Source: Candidatus Cibiobacter qucibialis (GTDB lineage: Bacteria > Bacillota > Clostridia > Oscillospirales > Ruminococcaceae). From it: 11,656 nucleotides of DNA. Both the position numbers and the translations under genes were made by a program. Each line of letters starts with the position of its first letter. Position 1 is the first letter of the stretch. Location of the stretch: the NCBI GenBank assembly GCA_004000625.1, contig SAUS01000073.1, positions 1 through 11,656 of the forward strand, read 5' to 3'. Positions 1-7,714 of this stretch are shown piece after piece. The notes under the pieces were generated by a model. It ran no database searches and was not told where the DNA came from. It worked only from the letters and a program-made list of their open reading frames with translations.

Positions 1-54
1 GCATCTGCCGCACCTCGCTCGCCGTATCGGCACTTAGAATTATGCGGTATTGCC
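1..54. repeat. Partial copy of the MITE-like palindromic repeat, right end
   Basis: These bases match 4603-4656, the right end of the complete element in this window, with a single difference at position 11. They are identical to the reverse complement of 11602-11655. The copy ends in the terminal motif GAATTATGCGGTATTGCC, the reverse complement of the element's terminal repeat. Only the right part is present because the window starts inside it. It lies 62 bases beyond the polC stop codon, so it may sit near the 3' end of the polC transcript. The following bases (CATAGT) differ from the TTAA beside the central copy, which helps fix the element boundary at 54. Confidence 0.9.
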
Positions 55-116
55 CATAGTATATTCGTATGCTGATCTGCCTGCGCTGCGGCAGGCGGGA
101 TTTCGGGGGATTGCCA

Positions 117-3100
117 TTACATTAAGCTGAACAGGTCAACCTGGCTGGTTTCCGGCAGATTTCCCAAAGCGCCGACTTCGTGCAATTTGTCGAATACCGA
201 CTGCGCCACGCCGGAGGCTTGCTGCAGTTCTTCCACCGAGATATATTCCTGCCCATGGATGGTAGCCTGTTCCAACGCCACAGCGGCAGCTTCGCCCAGG
301 CCGCGGATGGCGGTAAAGGGCAGGCGCACTTTGCCGTCCTCCACCACATACTTGCTGGCATAGCTCTTGCCCAGCTCAATGGGCAGGAACTGGCAGCCGC
401 GCTGCAGCATTTCATTGACCAGCTGCAGGCTGACAAGGGCATCATCGTCCTTAGCGGTACGCTCATCCTTGGGGATCTTTTCGTTATCCCGCAGGTGCTC
501 CTTGGCCACGCGCACACCGCCAACAGCTGCTTCATAGTCGATATCCGCGCCGCGAACGGTAAAGTACACAGCATAGAAGATAGCCGGGTGGTACACCTTG
601 AACCACATCAGGCGGATGGCCGCCATCAGGTAGGCAACAGCGTGAGCCTTGGGGAACATATACTTGATCTTGCGGCAGGATTCGATGTACCAATCCGGCA
701 CATCATGTTCCTTCATGGCTTCTTCCCAGCCGGGCTTAAAGCCGCCCTTGGCCACCTTGCCTTTACGCACGGCCTCCATAATGTCAAATGACATTTTGGG
801 TTCCAGCCCCTTGCGCAGCAGGTAGAGCATGATGCTGTCACGGCAGCCGATCACCTCGGCAATGGTGCAGGTACCGGAGCGGATCAGTTCGTCCGCGTTG
901 CCGGTCCACACATCCGTGCCGTGGGACAGGCCGGAGATTTGGATCAGCTCCGAGAAGTTTTTCGGCTTTGCATCCAGCAGCATGCCGCGCACAAAGTTGG
1001 TGCCCATTTCCGGGATGCCGAAGGTACCGGTCTGGCTGCCGATTTGCTCCGGGGTAACGCCCAGTGCTTCGGTGGAGGTCAGCAGGCTGTAGACCTTGGG
1101 ATCGTTCATCGGCACGCTGTCAATGGGGATGCCGGAATACTCTTCAAAGAACTTATAGAAAGTCGGAACATCATGACCCAGCTCGTCCAGCTTGAGCAGC
1201 GTATCATGCAGGTACTTAAATTCAAAGTGGGTGGTCAGCAGGCCGCCCTTCACATCGTCCGCCGGGTGCTGAATGGCACAGAAATCATAAATATCAAAGG
1301 TGGAAGGCACAACAACCATGCCGCCGGGGTGCTGGCCCGTGGTGCGCTTGACACCGGTGCAGCCCAGGCACAGGCGGTTTTCCTCAGCACGGTTCACGGT
1401 TTTGCCACGCTCTTCCAGATATTTTTTCACATAACCGTAAGCCGTTTTATCCTGCAGGCCGGATACAGTGCCCGCCTTGAACACATTCTCCTTGCCGAAC
1501 AGCTCCTCCGTATAGCGGTGAACGTTGGACTGGTACATGCCGGAGAAGTTCAGGTCGATATCCGGCTCCTTATCGCCGTAAAAGCCCAAGAAGGTTTCAA
1601 ACGGGATATCGTGGCCGTCCATGACCATGGGTTCGCCGCAGACAGGGCATTTTTTATCCGGCAGGTCAAAGCCGTCCATCGTCACGCCATCATCAATCCA
1701 CTCGCTGTGCTTGCACTTGGTGCACAGGTAGTGCGGCGGCATGGAGTTGACCTCCGAAATGCCGGAAAAGTGCGCCACAGCGCTGGAGCCGACAGAGCCA
1801 CGGCTGCCCACCTGGTAGCCGCCTGCGTTGGAAAACGCCACCAGCTTGACCGCAATGACATACAAAACAGCGTAACCATGGCCGCAGATGGAATCCAGCT
1901 CTTTTTTCAGGCGCTTTTGCAGCACATCCGGCAGGGGGTTGCCGTAATCACGGCGGGCGTGCTGCCAGGTGCCGGAGCGCAGCTGATCCTCAGCACCCTC
2001 AATGGAAGGCGGGTAGGTTCCCTTGGGGATGGCGCGCAGATTGTTATCAATGGTAGCGGCAATCTTGTTGGGGTTGGTCACGCAGATTTCAAAGGCTTTT
2101 TCCTGCGGGAGATAGCTGAACTGCTCCAGCATATCCGGCGTGGTGCGGTAGAACAGCGGGGCCTGGTTGTCAGCATCCTTAAAGCCGTTGCCTGCCTGCA
2201 GGACCGCGCGGTAAATGCGGTCCTCCGGCTCCTGGAAGTGAACGTCACCGGTGGCAACCACGGGGATATGCAGTTCTTCGCCCAGCTGGATGATGGTGCG
2301 GTTGAAGTTCTTGATGGCTTCGATGGAATCCACCTGCCCATTGCGGACCATGAACTCGTTGTTGCCAAGAGGCTGCACTTCCAGATAGTCATAATACCGG
2401 GCAATACGCAGCAGTTCATCATGGGCCTTGCCTGCCACTACGGCGCGGTACAGCTCGCCTGCTTCGCACGCAGGTGAAAGCAGCAGGCCCTCGCGGTATT
2501 GATTCAGCAGGCTGCGGGGCACGCGCGGCTTTTTGAAGAAATACTTGGTGTGCGCCGCACTGACAATGCGGTACAGGTTTTTGAGTCCTGTCTGGTTCTG
2601 CACCAGAATGATCAGGTGGTAATACTTCTTTTTCAGCACCTCTTTGTTGCCGCCAAGGCCGGTGTTGATAGCCTCCACGGTGGTCATGTCCTTCTCCTTC
2701 AAATCGGAGAGCATAACCTCAAAGATGCGGGCCAGCGCCATGGCGTCATCCACGGCGCGGTGGTGGTTAAAGGGCTGGATTTCCAGATGTTTGTTGATGG
2801 TATCCAGTTTATAGTTATGCAGGCCGGGGAACAACGCCTGCGCCATGGGCAAGGTGTCAATATAGGTGTTGGAAAAATCCACCCCCGCCTTATTCCCTGC
2901 TTTACGGATGAACAGCATATCAAAGCTGTTGGCGTTGTGGGCAACCAGGATGTTATCACCGCAGAATTCCTTGAATTGGCGGATGGCCTCGGCCGGTGTG
3001 GGGGCATCGGCCACCATGCTGTCGTTGATGCCGGTCAGCTCCACCACCTTTTGCGGGATGGGTTTGCCGGGGTTGACGAAGGTACAGAAACTCTTATCCG

Positions 3101-4424
3101 GGTTGATCTTGCCGTTTTCCACGTACACGGCGCCGATCTCGGTCAAAGCTTCCACGTTGGAGTCCAGGCCGGTGGTCTCGGTATCAAACACCACAAAGGA
3201 GCCGGTGATGGGCATGGTTTTGGTGCCATACACAGCGGGGATCATATCGTCCACAAAGTAGGCTTCACACCCATAGATCAGCTTGAAGTTGGGGTCGTCC
3301 TGGTGGATCTCGTCAGTGGCAAGCATGGCTTCCGGGTAGCCCTGGCACACGCCGTGGTCGGTAATGGCAATGGCGCGGTGGCCCATGCGGTGGGCCAAGC
3401 GCACGATCTTGCCGGAATCGCAGAAGCCGTCCATGCTGCTGGACTTGGTATGCAGATGCAGTTCCACGCGCTTTTGCCCCTCGGGGGCATCATCATGGCG
3501 GGGCATACGCTCCACCTGCAATACATCATAGGGCAGCAGGACATAGTCGTGCTCGTACTTATCGTAGGTATAGTTGCCGCGCACGATGAGGGTTGTGCCG
3601 GATTTGAGGCCCTCCCACTTAGACATATCCTCGTTTTCATCGCCGAGGACTTTGAGGTTGATGGAACCGTTATAGTCGGTGATGGAGGTAAAGTAGATTT
3701 TGCGGCGGTTGCCCTTTACCTCGGTAAAGAATACGTCGCCCCACACGGTCACCTTGCCGCCATCGCCCAGATCGTTCAGCGGGCGCAGGTCGGCAGGCTT
3801 GAAAGACTTGCCATAGAACACCTTAGCCGGCTTGGAGGTGAGCTCCAGCCCCTCAATGGTAAAGGGTGCCACTTCTTCTTTGGCCTTGAACTGCACGGCG
3901 GGCACCTTTTCTGCCACGCGGCGGTCGAGTTCGTCCGCATCCATCTGTTTGCCGACCAGCTCCATGCGCACAATGGGCAAAGCACCGGTGCGCTCCTGGA
4001 TGAGTTCTGCCAGATGCTTGGGCAGCTCCACGCTTTCCAGAATCGGCAGACCCGCGTTGACCCGCACCACAAGACCGTCCTGAGCAAAAGCAACCGGCTG
4101 GGTTTTATCCAGAAAGCCGTTGACCGGCATCCCCTGCTGTTTGAGCTCTTCGATCATAGCCTTGACGGCTTCCGGCGTGATGGCGTTATAGTTGAAGTAG
4201 TTGCGCATGGTCAACTCATAACCGGCAAAAATCTGCTCCAATGACGCCAAAAGACGCCCGCACAGGGCAGAGTCCAGCGGCTCTGTGCTGCGCAGGCAGA
4301 TGATAACTTTGCGTGCGGAACGGAACAGTTCTACCCGCTCCACAAACACATTGCTGAAGCTGACGGTAAACTGTTCATCGGCCGTGAACTGCGGCCAAAC
4401 CTGGGTAACAAGTGGTTTTAACAT
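117..4424 (-). CDS. polC: DNA polymerase III PolC-type alpha subunit
   Basis: Replicative DNA polymerase of low-GC Gram-positive type, with polymerase and 3'-5' proofreading exonuclease in one chain. It has 1435 residues, close to the usual length of about 1440. An N-terminal domain is followed by an OB-fold region (about 220-305). A PHP domain starts at about 319 (HLHTKSS) and is split, as in the family, by the exonuclease: DTETTGL at 414-420, AHNANSFD at 495-502 and HRAVDD at 555-560. The polymerase core has GSRGSVGSS (873-881), a zinc-binding cluster (C901, C904, C926, C929) and PDIDLNFSG (954-962) with the catalytic aspartates. The tail QVDLF (1428-1432) fits a beta-clamp-binding motif. 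All key motifs are intact. The ATG is preceded by AAGAGGTG, close to the start. The expected promoter lies beyond a MITE-like element. Downstream, no clear terminator is visible before the repeat at 1-54. Confidence 0.98.
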   Translation of the reverse strand: MLKPLVTQVWPQFTADEQFTVSFSNVFVERVELFRSARKVIICLRSTEPLDSALCGRLLASLEQIFAGYELTMRNYFNYNAITPEAVKAMIEELKQQGMPVNGFLDKTQPVAFAQDGLVVRVNAGLPILESVELPKHLAELIQERTGALPIVRMELVGKQMDADELDRRVAEKVPAVQFKAKEEVAPFTIEGLELTSKPAKVFYGKSFKPADLRPLNDLGDGGKVTVWGDVFFTEVKGNRRKIYFTSITDYNGSINLKVLGDENEDMSKWEGLKSGTTLIVRGNYTYDKYEHDYVLLPYDVLQVERMPRHDDAPEGQKRVELHLHTKSSSMDGFCDSGKIVRLAHRMGHRAIAITDHGVCQGYPEAMLATDEIHQDDPNFKLIYGCEAYFVDDMIPAVYGTKTMPITGSFVVFDTETTGLDSNVEALTEIGAVYVENGKINPDKSFCTFVNPGKPIPQKVVELTGINDSMVADAPTPAEAIRQFKEFCGDNILVAHNANSFDMLFIRKAGNKAGVDFSNTYIDTLPMAQALFPGLHNYKLDTINKHLEIQPFNHHRAVDDAMALARIFEVMLSDLKEKDMTTVEAINTGLGGNKEVLKKKYYHLIILVQNQTGLKNLYRIVSAAHTKYFFKKPRVPRSLLNQYREGLLLSPACEAGELYRAVVAGKAHDELLRIARYYDYLEVQPLGNNEFMVRNGQVDSIEAIKNFNRTIIQLGEELHIPVVATGDVHFQEPEDRIYRAVLQAGNGFKDADNQAPLFYRTTPDMLEQFSYLPQEKAFEICVTNPNKIAATIDNNLRAIPKGTYPPSIEGAEDQLRSGTWQHARRDYGNPLPDVLQKRLKKELDSICGHGYAVLYVIAVKLVAFSNAGGYQVGSRGSVGSSAVAHFSGISEVNSMPPHYLCTKCKHSEWIDDGVTMDGFDLPDKKCPVCGEPMVMDGHDIPFETFLGFYGDKEPDIDLNFSGMYQSNVHRYTEELFGKENVFKAGTVSGLQDKTAYGYVKKYLEERGKTVNRAEENRLCLGCTGVKRTTGQHPGGMVVVPSTFDIYDFCAIQHPADDVKGGLLTTHFEFKYLHDTLLKLDELGHDVPTFYKFFEEYSGIPIDSVPMNDPKVYSLLTSTEALGVTPEQIGSQTGTFGIPEMGTNFVRGMLLDAKPKNFSELIQISGLSHGTDVWTGNADELIRSGTCTIAEVIGCRDSIMLYLLRKGLEPKMSFDIMEAVRKGKVAKGGFKPGWEEAMKEHDVPDWYIESCRKIKYMFPKAHAVAYLMAAIRLMWFKVYHPAIFYAVYFTVRGADIDYEAAVGGVRVAKEHLRDNEKIPKDERTAKDDDALVSLQLVNEMLQRGCQFLPIELGKSYASKYVVEDGKVRLPFTAIRGLGEAAAVALEQATIHGQEYISVEELQQASGVAQSVFDKLHEVGALGNLPETSQVDLFSLM

Positions 4425-4447
4425 AGCACCTCTTGAGAGTTACGGAC

Positions 4448-4468
4448 GGCCTTTTTTGAAAAAAGGCC
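4448..4468. repeat. A/T-rich perfect hairpin ahead of polC
   Basis: Two 10-base arms (GGCCTTTTTT and AAAAAAGGCC) flank a single central base. In RNA a 9-bp stem with a three-base loop would form. It lies 24 bases upstream of the polC start codon and just outside the ribosome binding site, so it would be in the polC leader. No T-run follows the stem on the minus strand, so it is not a normal intrinsic terminator for that strand. It may belong to a dispersed intergenic repeat family rather than to polC control; that is an inference. Confidence 0.6.
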
Positions 4469-4480
4469 TGGCAAAAAACT

Positions 4481-4660
4481 TTAAGGCAATACCGCACAAT
4501 TCCCGCCTAACGGCTTAAGCACCGCTCCGGCGGCTGCGGCACGGCATCTGCGTTGCCAAAATGCTCGATAAGACATCCAGTATTATCTGCGCTTTTGGCT
4601 TAGCATCTGCCGTACCTCGCTCGCCGTATCGGCACTTAGAATTATGCGGTATTGCCTTAA
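4481..4660. mobile_element. Complete MITE-like palindromic element flanked by TTAA
   Basis: The core runs from 4485 to 4656 (172 bases). The ends are inverted repeats of GGCAATACCGCAYAATTC with one mismatch, and both are flanked by TTAA (4481-4484 and 4657-4660). The two halves are diverged inverted copies: beyond the termini both carry ACGGCA, then TGC, then GCCAAAA in mirrored order, so the whole element could fold into a long imperfect hairpin. There is no coding capacity. The right end matches the partial copies at both window edges. TTAA is absent beside those copies, so it may be a 4-base target-site duplication. A non-autonomous transposon moved in trans by an outside transposase is the best reading; a REP-like repeat spread by another route is the alternative. 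It lies between polC and the strongest promoter candidate for polC. Confidence 0.8.
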
Positions 4661-4675
4661 TATGATAAATTACAG

Positions 4676-4694
4676 TAATATTATAACAATATTA
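4676..4694. promoter_or_regulatory. Operator-like dyad overlapping the putative polC -10 box
   Basis: TAATATT and AATATTA are perfect 7-base inverted arms separated by ATAAC. ACA and TGT extend the symmetry outward, with one extra G on one side. The dyad covers the -10 hexamer of the promoter candidate. A repressor site is possible, but AT-rich promoter DNA can give such symmetry by chance, and I do not recognise the motif. Confidence 0.3.
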
Positions 4695-4706
4695 TGTTGG
4701 ATTCAA
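4680..4706 (-). promoter_or_regulatory. Putative extended -10 promoter for polC
   Basis: On the minus strand TGTTATAAT gives a perfect TATAAT (4680-4685) with an upstream TG at the extended -10 position (4687-4688). A TTGAAT -35-like box lies at 4701-4706 with a short 15-base spacer, which the extended -10 could compensate for. Transcription would start near 4673, giving a leader of about 250 bases that includes the whole MITE-like element and the A/T hairpin before polC. The assignment is by motif match only. Confidence 0.5.
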
Positions 4707-4919
4707 AGGCAGCCCGGCAGCTGGCGTTAAGCTCCCCTGTTTTCGCAGGCTTTGTTAGCATCACATAGAAGTGCAATGCTCTATTTACCGGGAAATATAA
4801 ATCAGACTTTTTCTCAGCGTGTTGAAAAGCGTATTTTCCCTTGTAGAGGATAGGGGTGAACGCCACCGCAGAGGAATTCTGCCTTGCCGTGTGCTGCGAA
4901 CGTTGCACATGATTTGTAG

Positions 4920-4941
4920 GGGACGATGCTTGCATCGTCCC
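4920..4941. repeat. REP-like hairpin
   Basis: Perfect 10-base arms GGGACGATGC and GCATCGTCCC around a TT centre, set in TGTAGGGGACG and CGTCCCGC. This GTAGGGG...CCCGC style is, as I recall it, common in intergenic repeats of gut Clostridia. No T-run follows on either strand, so it is not a standard terminator. Only one copy is in this window. Confidence 0.65.
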
Positions 4942-5080
4942 GCAATGGTGGGCTTTGCCGCAGATTCCTCCACAGCAGGCTCCGCAAGGTGGCGGGCGCA
5001 CAACATGCACCCCTATGGTCACTATGGGGTAAACAGCGCAGTTTTCCCATGCGGTGCCGTGCCGCTTTCACACAACATTT

Positions 5081-5383
5081 TCATCGCTTTGGCATCGGTT
5101 TTCGGACTTGTTTTCGGAACTTGTTTTTATCTTTGCGGATGACATGCATCGCGGTGATGGTGGCCACCACGCCGGGCAGCAAAAAGGCAAAGGCATCCAG
5201 CACCAGGCAGGCGGCCAGCTTGATTGCGGCGTTGGGAGCACTTTTGCAGTACCAGACTTCCAGCACAATACTGACCACAAAGCACACCAGCAGCACCGTG
5301 CCAATGCAAAGCAGCCCCCGCACAAACGGCGGGAGCTTGGCTTTAGCGGTCGGTTCTGCGTTTTTGGGGGTGTTCCGGATCAT
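5081..5383 (-). CDS. Small two-helix membrane protein, function unknown
   Basis: I do not recognise this 100-residue protein. A lysine-bearing N-terminus (about 1-20) leads into a hydrophobic segment at about 21-45 (with GTVLLVCFVV), a short connector, and a second segment at about 54-80 (with LDAFAFLLPGVVATITA). The tail is strongly basic (81-100), which by the positive-inside rule suggests both ends face the cytoplasm. There is no signal peptidase or lipoprotein motif. Its ATG shares one base with the ispG TAA stop (TAATG), the typical signature of translational coupling. There is no good ribosome binding site at normal spacing; GAGGAA lies about 14 bases upstream inside ispG. It is probably a real gene because of the coupling and the membrane-protein character, but no function can be assigned. 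Confidence 0.75.
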   Translation of the reverse strand: MIRNTPKNAEPTAKAKLPPFVRGLLCIGTVLLVCFVVSIVLEVWYCKSAPNAAIKLAACLVLDAFAFLLPGVVATITAMHVIRKDKNKFRKQVRKPMPKR

Positions 5384-6432
5384 TACAGTTTATGGATTTC
5401 CTCAATGAACTGGCTGACGATATCGCCTTTCAGGGTGCGGATCTTCTCGCCATGCTCAAACAGCACAGCACAGTCCTTGCCGCCTGCAATGCCGATATCC
5501 GCATCGCTGGCTTCGCCGGGGCCATTGACAATACAGCCCATAATGGCGATTTTTACCGGCTTTTTGAAGCCCTCTTCTTTCAGGCGGCGCTCCACCTCGT
5601 TGGCAATTTCGATCATGGGGTACTGGGTGCGGCCGCAGGTGGGGCAGCTGATGATCTCCGGCCCGGCCACGGCGTAGCCAACCGCACGCAGGATATCGTA
5701 ACCGGCGTACACTTCATCCTCCGGGTCGCCGGTCAGGGAGACGCGCAGCGTATCGCCGATGCCTTCCAGCAACAGGCCGCCAATCCCCATGCCGGATTTG
5801 ATCAAGCCCATGCGGTTGCCGCCGGCTTCGGTCACACCCACATGCAGGGGGTAATCTGTCTGGGAGGCCAGCAGCCGGTAAGCGGCCATCATGCGCGGCA
5901 CGTTGGAGGATTTTATGGAGATGACGATATTATTAAAGTCATGCTTTTCCAGCAGGCGCACATGGTACATGGCACTTTCCACCATGGCTTCCGGCACAGG
6001 AGCACCGTAACGGGCCAGGATATGCTTTTCCAAGCTGCCGCCGTTCACGCCAATGCGGATGGGGATGTTTTTGGCGTTGCAGGCATCCGCGACCGCTTTT
6101 ACACGGTCATCATCACCGATGTTGCCGGGGTTGATGCGAATCTTATCGGCACCGGCATCGATGGCTGCAAGGGCGGCACGATAGTCAAAGTGGATATCGG
6201 CCACAACGGGGATATCCACCGCCTCCTTAATGGCCGATACCACCGCGGCATCTGCCGGGGTGGGCACCGTGACGCGCACGATCTGGCAGCCCGCTTTTGC
6301 CACGCGTTTTGCCTGCTCCACGTTGCCCGCAATATCCTTAACGGGCACATTGAGCATGGTCTGCACTGCAATGGGGTTGGTGCCGCCAATGGTAATGTTG
6401 CCGATTTTGACCGTCCGTTTTAGCTGACGCAT
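5383..6432 (-). CDS. ispG: 4-hydroxy-3-methylbut-2-enyl diphosphate synthase
   Basis: Catalyses the penultimate MEP-pathway step, reducing MEcPP to HMBPP with a [4Fe-4S] cluster and an external electron donor. At 349 residues it is the short, two-domain bacterial form. The N-terminal TIM barrel contains IRINPGNIG (98-106) and GVNGGSLE (128-135). The C-terminal iron-sulfur domain has cluster ligands C263 and C266 (SCPTCGRT) and C300 (GCIVNGPGE), with E307 as the expected fourth ligand. A strong AGGAGG lies 9 bases before the ATG. It follows rseP by 79 bases and shares the cluster with dxr, an earlier enzyme of the same pathway. Its stop codon overlaps the start of the next small gene by one base. 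All catalytic residues are present. Confidence 0.97.
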   Translation of the reverse strand: MRQLKRTVKIGNITIGGTNPIAVQTMLNVPVKDIAGNVEQAKRVAKAGCQIVRVTVPTPADAAVVSAIKEAVDIPVVADIHFDYRAALAAIDAGADKIRINPGNIGDDDRVKAVADACNAKNIPIRIGVNGGSLEKHILARYGAPVPEAMVESAMYHVRLLEKHDFNNIVISIKSSNVPRMMAAYRLLASQTDYPLHVGVTEAGGNRMGLIKSGMGIGGLLLEGIGDTLRVSLTGDPEDEVYAGYDILRAVGYAVAGPEIISCPTCGRTQYPMIEIANEVERRLKEEGFKKPVKIAIMGCIVNGPGEASDADIGIAGGKDCAVLFEHGEKIRTLKGDIVSQFIEEIHKL

Positions 6433-6511
6433 GGAAAAACGCCTCCTGTATGTTACTTCGCAAAGCCTACTGTTCCCCTTTTATCTGGGTTGCTGCGGCT
6501 TTCGTTCCAAA

Positions 6512-7654
6512 TCAAAGAATATATTTTGCCACATCCTGCATCGTGGTCAGCACCATCAGCATTAAAAGCAGGATCATGCCTGCCGCGTTGATGGCTGTCT
6601 GGAAGCGCAACGGCAGTTCCCGCCGGGTAATGCCTTCTGCGGCAAGGAACAGCAGCTTGCAGCCGTCCAGCCCGGGGATGGGCAGCAGGTTAAACACGCC
6701 AAGATTTACCGTGATGACAGCGGCCAGGCTGAGCACATCCCGCCAGCCATATTTGACGGCTTCGCTGACCGCATTGACTACACCGACCGGACCGGAAAGC
6801 TCATTGACGCCCACATGCCCGGTGAAAAGGTCCAGAAATCCGCGCAGGATGACCCGCGCATAATAGCAGAAATACCGTGCCGCCCCATGCACCACGCTGC
6901 GCGGCGTTTTTTCAATGCCATACACCCGAAAATCCAGTACCATGGAGGTTGTGCCGTCCGCATTGGTAGTGGAATCAAACTGCACCTGGGGCAGTGTGAC
7001 CAGCTTGCCGTCCCGCAGAACCGTGATGGTTGCGGTATCATTTTCGGTACGCTGCAGTTCGTACATGACATCTTCAGCCGTAAAGCAGAAATGCCTGTTG
7101 ACCGACATGATCTCATCGTTCACCTGCAGGCCAGATGCCTGGCTTTTGGGGTTTTCACCCTGGAAGTCATAAATGATCTTGCTGGTCACAGCGCTGCCGC
7201 TGGCCACAAGTACCAGCAACAGGATAAAGCCCAGCACAAAATTCATCAGGGCACCGGCGGCAATCACAAAAAAGCGCTGCCAGGGGCCTGCTTCCACAAA
7301 GCTTTTGCCATCCACCGTCAGGGGGAACAAGGGAGCATGCGGATCATAGGTATGCACAGAAGCAGCGGCAGCATCCTGCTTTTTCGCAGGTTCTGCCCGC
7401 TCCTGCTCGTCCGGGTCCTCAGATTCTTCCGGGGTTTCACCGGCAAGGTTATTGTAACCGCCCAGCGGCAGCAGACGCACGGAATAACGGGTGCCGCCCC
7501 TGACGGTGCTCCACAGCGCCGGGCCGAACCCGATGGAAAATTCCTCCACATGGATGCCGCAGTGCCGGGCGGCAAAAAAATGCCCGGCCTCATGCACCAG
7601 CACCACCGTGCCAAATACCAAAACTGCCACAATCGCGGTCAGCAGAAAATTCAT
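6512..7654 (-). CDS. rseP: RseP/RasP-type site-2 membrane zinc metalloprotease
   Basis: Intramembrane protease of the S2P (M50) family, which cuts membrane-anchored substrates such as anti-sigma factors and remnant signal peptides. It has 380 residues. The zinc motif HEAGH (21-25) lies in the first membrane segment (about 3-25). A PDZ-like region spans about 155-245, and NLLPIPGLDG (322-331) supplies the third metal ligand near the C-terminus, followed by a last hydrophobic helix (about 355-372). An acidic, low-complexity linker at about 72-100 (with EESEDPDEQE) lies between the first helix and the rest. The ATG at 7654 has GAGGTG upstream and puts the HEAGH helix near the N-terminus as in the family. 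A longer form would need a TTG at 7696 and is less likely. Its substrates here cannot be told from sequence. Confidence 0.95.
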   Translation of the reverse strand: MNFLLTAIVAVLVFGTVVLVHEAGHFFAARHCGIHVEEFSIGFGPALWSTVRGGTRYSVRLLPLGGYNNLAGETPEESEDPDEQERAEPAKKQDAAAASVHTYDPHAPLFPLTVDGKSFVEAGPWQRFFVIAAGALMNFVLGFILLLVLVASGSAVTSKIIYDFQGENPKSQASGLQVNDEIMSVNRHFCFTAEDVMYELQRTENDTATITVLRDGKLVTLPQVQFDSTTNADGTTSMVLDFRVYGIEKTPRSVVHGAARYFCYYARVILRGFLDLFTGHVGVNELSGPVGVVNAVSEAVKYGWRDVLSLAAVITVNLGVFNLLPIPGLDGCKLLFLAAEGITRRELPLRFQTAINAAGMILLLMLMVLTTMQDVAKYIL

Positions 7655-7714
7655 AAGCACCTCGCTTACAGGGAACTTTGACAGCCGGGCCGCCAAATGC
7701 CCGGCACAGAAGGG

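Larger units (their letters stand above)
4661..5080. other. Non-coding stretch between the small membrane-protein gene and polC
   Basis: This 420-base region follows the stop of the 100-residue protein gene on the minus strand. It holds the promoter candidate and dyad near 4676-4706, a REP-like hairpin at 4920-4941, and a small stem at 4868-4882 (GCAGA/TCTGC around GGAAT). Several open frames cross it (the longest is 113 residues, minus, 4681-5022), but they overlap in different frames, have no family motif, and their predicted proteins run through the hairpin. I read it as repeat-derived intergenic DNA, possibly with decayed sequence. No convincing intrinsic terminator for the upstream genes is visible. 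Confidence 0.6.

Noticed and set aside
79..96. GCCTGC/GCAGGC hairpin after polC as a terminator
   Set aside because: The stem is only six base pairs and no T-run follows on the minus strand.
921..2477. A 518-residue open frame on the plus strand
   Set aside because: It lies wholly antisense to the intact polC gene, has no recognisable family motif, and is the kind of long shadow frame that GC-rich codon use produces.
2499..4244. A 581-residue open frame on the plus strand
   Set aside because: Also antisense to polC; its His- and Gly-rich translation reflects the reverse complement of polC codons, with no independent evidence of coding.
4681..5022. A 113-residue minus-strand frame in the intergenic stretch
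   Set aside because: It reads through a perfect REP-like hairpin and the promoter candidate, overlaps other frames of similar length, and shows no domain or good ribosome binding site.
5392..6423. A 343-residue plus-strand frame opposite ispG
   Set aside because: Complete overlap with ispG, whose cluster cysteines and family length are clear; the plus frame is a shadow.
6512..7696. Longer RseP start at 7696
   Set aside because: It would use TTG and add residues before the first membrane helix; the ATG at 7654 has GAGGTG upstream and fits the family.
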